Assembly (NCBI RefSeq): GCF_009982895.1
Contig: NZ_WXZL01000055.1
Span: 1 to 7,458 of the forward strand
Reading direction: 5' to 3'
From: Deinococcus alpinitundrae
Lineage (GTDB): Bacteria; Deinococcota; Deinococci; Deinococcales; Deinococcaceae
DNA: 7,458 bases
Part shown: positions 6,512 to 7,458 of the stretch, piece after piece
Numbering within the stretch: position 1 is the first letter of the stretch
Layout: each line of letters starts with the position of its first letter
Position numbers and translations under genes: made by a program
The notes under the pieces: generated by a model
The model's database searches: none
What the model was told of the DNA's origin: nothing
The model's input: the letters and a program-made list of their open reading frames with translations, nothing else

Positions 6512-6579
6512 GGTTGTATCGCCTTAACCGGGCTGAGGTAGGCTGACTTCCTGTGACCGATCCAAAACCCTGTCGCCAT
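6512..6579 (+). mobile_element. IS6-family left-end fragment, first copy
   Basis: GGTTGTATCGCCTTAA (6512-6527) matches the IS6-type terminal repeat seen at 6580 and 2052. A GTG at 6553 begins VTDPKPCRH, the transposase N-terminus, and the copy stops after about 68 bp exactly where the next terminal repeat begins. Its spacing from repeat to GTG (41 bases) equals that of the remnant at 2052, suggesting these two copies are more closely related to each other than to the third. It is non-functional. Confidence 0.75.
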
Positions 6580-6734
6580 GGTTGTGTTGCCTTAACTGGT
6601 TCTGGCAAGTGGAGCGCGATAGGCTGAGGGGCCGTGACTGACCGCAAGCCTTCCCGCCATCGGTTTCCCTTGAGCATCATCCAGTACGCTCTCCGGCTTG
6701 ATCACCACTTCTCGCTGAGCCAGCGTGGTTCCTA
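6580..6734 (+). mobile_element. IS6-family left-end fragment, second copy
   Basis: The terminal repeat GGTTGTGTTGCCTTAA (6580-6595) is the cleanest copy in the window. A GTG at 6634 starts VTDRKPSRHRFPLSIIQYAL and continues LDHHFSLSQRGS to a stop at 6733. This is the N-terminus of an IS6-type transposase; the rest is missing. Its leader before GTG is 54 bases, 13 longer than in the other copies. The coding part breaks at TA (6733-6734), where the IS630-like fragment begins. Confidence 0.75.
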
Positions 6735-6882
6735 GAGCATTTGACATAATAGCTGCATGAATACGGCTGGGGTCCGTGGATAGAGCGTGGAGCTTCGGAC
6801 TCGGATTGTCGCCCTGGTGCTGGAGGGTGCTTCGCCGGACGAAGCGGCGAAACAGTTCTCTGTGCATGTCGATACCGTCAAA
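6735..6882 (+). pseudogene. IS630-family transposase N-terminal fragment
   Basis: A reading frame from ATG 6757 gives MNTAGVRG, a stop (6781-6783), then VELRTRIVALVLEGASPDE and AAKQFSVHVDTVK. This is the helix-turn-helix N-terminus typical of IS630-family transposases. It breaks off at about 6882, just before the palindrome at 6886. The 22 bases before the ATG (GAGCATTTGACATAAT...) probably include the element's left end, inserted at the TA at 6733-6734, as expected for the TA target of this family. The DDE core is absent, so the fragment is dead. The family call rests on a short segment of about 40 residues. Confidence 0.65.
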
Positions 6883-6885
6883 AAT

Positions 6886-6929
6886 TAGCTGACATCCAGT
6901 TGGGGTCCACCTCAACTGGATGTCAGCTA
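6886..6929. repeat. 17-bp perfect palindromic hairpin
   Basis: TAGCTGACATCCAGTTG (6886-6902) and CAACTGGATGTCAGCTA (6913-6929) are perfect inverted repeats with a 10-nt centre, within which GGT/ACC (6904-6906/6909-6911) can also pair. On the minus strand the stem is followed by AATTTTTG, so it could act as an intrinsic terminator for transcription from the right. It could also be fused ends of another mobile element. It marks the exact breakpoint of the IS630 fragment. The arms are seen; the role is undetermined. Confidence 0.7.
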
Positions 6930-7353
6930 GCTTCTCTAGTGCTTTGGTGTGCCACATCAGCGCACCTGCAAAGATGACCGGTGGCACGGTGCCGATCTGC
7001 GAAGTCAGGAGAAGACACCAGCCCGAGCATTTCTCAGTGGAGAACCTGAATGAGTCCATCGTGCAGCGGGTGGCTTTCAACCAACCCTTGTTGACAACAT
7101 CTTCCCAGACTGCCGTAGGTGTTTGGTTGTAGGGTTGCACTCCTCCGGAAGAAGCGTCCAGACCAAGACGAATATATAAATAGGGTTTCATGGTCGCTTG
7201 ATGATCCTGACGATGGCTATTGATACCTGCTTAAATCGGTCACGCTTGGCTGCCGGAGAGCAATCGGGTCGGGAGTTGAATGTACCGAACACGCTGCCAC
7301 GCCTGAATGAGTCGTGACTTCAAAGTGAGCAAACTGAGATGTTGCGGTTTATG
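6930..7353. other. Gene-poor stretch, no supported coding region
   Basis: Reading frames of 70 codons (plus, 6920-7132) and about 90 codons (minus, from 7191 leftward, before it runs into the palindrome and the IS630 and IS6 remnants in antisense) are open, but neither shows a domain, a good ribosome binding site or a clear start. An AT-rich patch lies at 7170-7185. It is probably decayed mobile-element or intergenic DNA. I see nothing else in it. Confidence 0.5.
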
Positions 7354-7359
7354 AAAAAA

Positions 7360-7424
7360 CTGTCCAGCACGGCTTTGCACCTCAGAATGAGGGTGTGAAC
7401 GCAAAGGAAACTCGTGCTGGACAG
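7360..7424 (-). terminator. Long imperfect hairpin followed by T-run on minus strand (terminator or small RNA candidate)
   Basis: CTGTCCAGCACG (7360-7371) pairs perfectly with CGTGCTGGACAG (7413-7424). Inside, CTTTGC (7373-7378) pairs with GCAAAG, and CACCTCA pairs with TGAGGGTG with one bulge, giving a stacked long hairpin. On the minus strand the closing stem is followed directly by six T (7359-7354), the signature of an intrinsic terminator for a gene lying to the right of the window. The length and internal pairing also allow a structured small RNA or the end of a mobile element. The choice between these is open. Confidence 0.45.
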
Positions 7425-7458
7425 CTTTACACTGACATTCTTGCGACATTGACGCGCA

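Noticed and set aside
5842..6579. 245-codon open frame on the minus strand
   Set aside because: Antisense to the PilW-like gene and running into the IS6 fragment; no domain, an unlikely composition, and the plus strand has a clear pilin.
7091..7096. Consensus TTGACA -35 box on the plus strand
   Set aside because: No acceptable -10 sequence at 16-18 bp downstream and no gene follows.
6592..7191. 199-codon open frame on the minus strand
   Set aside because: It runs through the palindrome and antisense through both the IS630 and IS6 remnants, which are clearly coding-derived on the plus strand; the first 90 or so codons show no known domain. Not supported as a gene.
1..7458. CRISPR array, tRNA, rRNA, riboswitch or phage att site
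   Set aside because: No regularly spaced direct repeats, no tRNA-like cloverleaf, no rRNA motifs and no integrase were seen; the repeats present are IS termini and hairpins.

Overview
The window looks like an insertion-sequence-rich accessory or junction region of a Deinococcus-type genome (Deinococcota). This is inferred from three things: the type IV minor-pilin cluster headed by a very large PilX/ComZ-like protein, the mix of IS3-, IS6- and IS630-type remnants, and possible leaderless-style initiation. No rRNA, tRNA or other taxonomic anchor is present, so the genus is a reasoned guess.

Layout. 1-881 holds the right-hand part of an IS3-family element on the minus strand: a frameshifted orfA and the 5' part of orfB, which runs off the left edge. 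882-912 is a 31-bp scrap ending in an IS6-type terminal inverted repeat. 1019-2029 is an intact aldo/keto reductase on the plus strand. 2052 to about 2400 is a decayed 5' part of an IS6-family transposase gene with two in-frame stops and a frameshift. 2450-6507 is the core of the window: four tightly packed plus-strand genes (PilX/ComZ-like large protein, FimU/GspH-like, PilV/GspI-like, PilW/GspJ-like). Their junctions overlap or nearly overlap, so they are almost certainly one operon. Two nucleotides after the tandem stops of the last pilin gene (6512), a pile-up of IS fragments begins: two nested IS6 left ends (6512-6579, 6580-6734), an IS630 N-terminal fragment (about 6735-6882) and a 17-bp perfect palindrome (6886-6929). 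6930-7458 has no gene I can support, but carries a long hairpin at 7360-7424.

How the genes work together. The four pilin genes encode a complete minor-pilin priming/tip set of the type IV pilus / type II secretion class. FimU/H, PilV/I and PilW/J-like proteins carry the class III prepilin motif G|FTLxE. The large first protein has the pilin-like membrane helix without Glu+5, as PilX, GspK and ComZ types do, followed by an extracellular domain of about 700 residues. In Thermus the equivalent cluster (PilA1-A2-A3-ComZ-PilA4) serves twitching and DNA uptake. The major pilin that might be expected next to the set is not in this window; IS debris occupies that position. The aldo/keto reductase is probably unrelated cargo lying between IS6 ends.

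Most interesting points: the large pilin-like protein contains a canonical EF-hand calcium loop (residues 317-328), a CxxCH heme-c-type motif (169-173), a beta-solenoid-like repeat stretch (about 382-431) and four short-range cysteine pairs. Together they suggest an elaborate, possibly metal- and/or redox-dependent pilus-tip protein.
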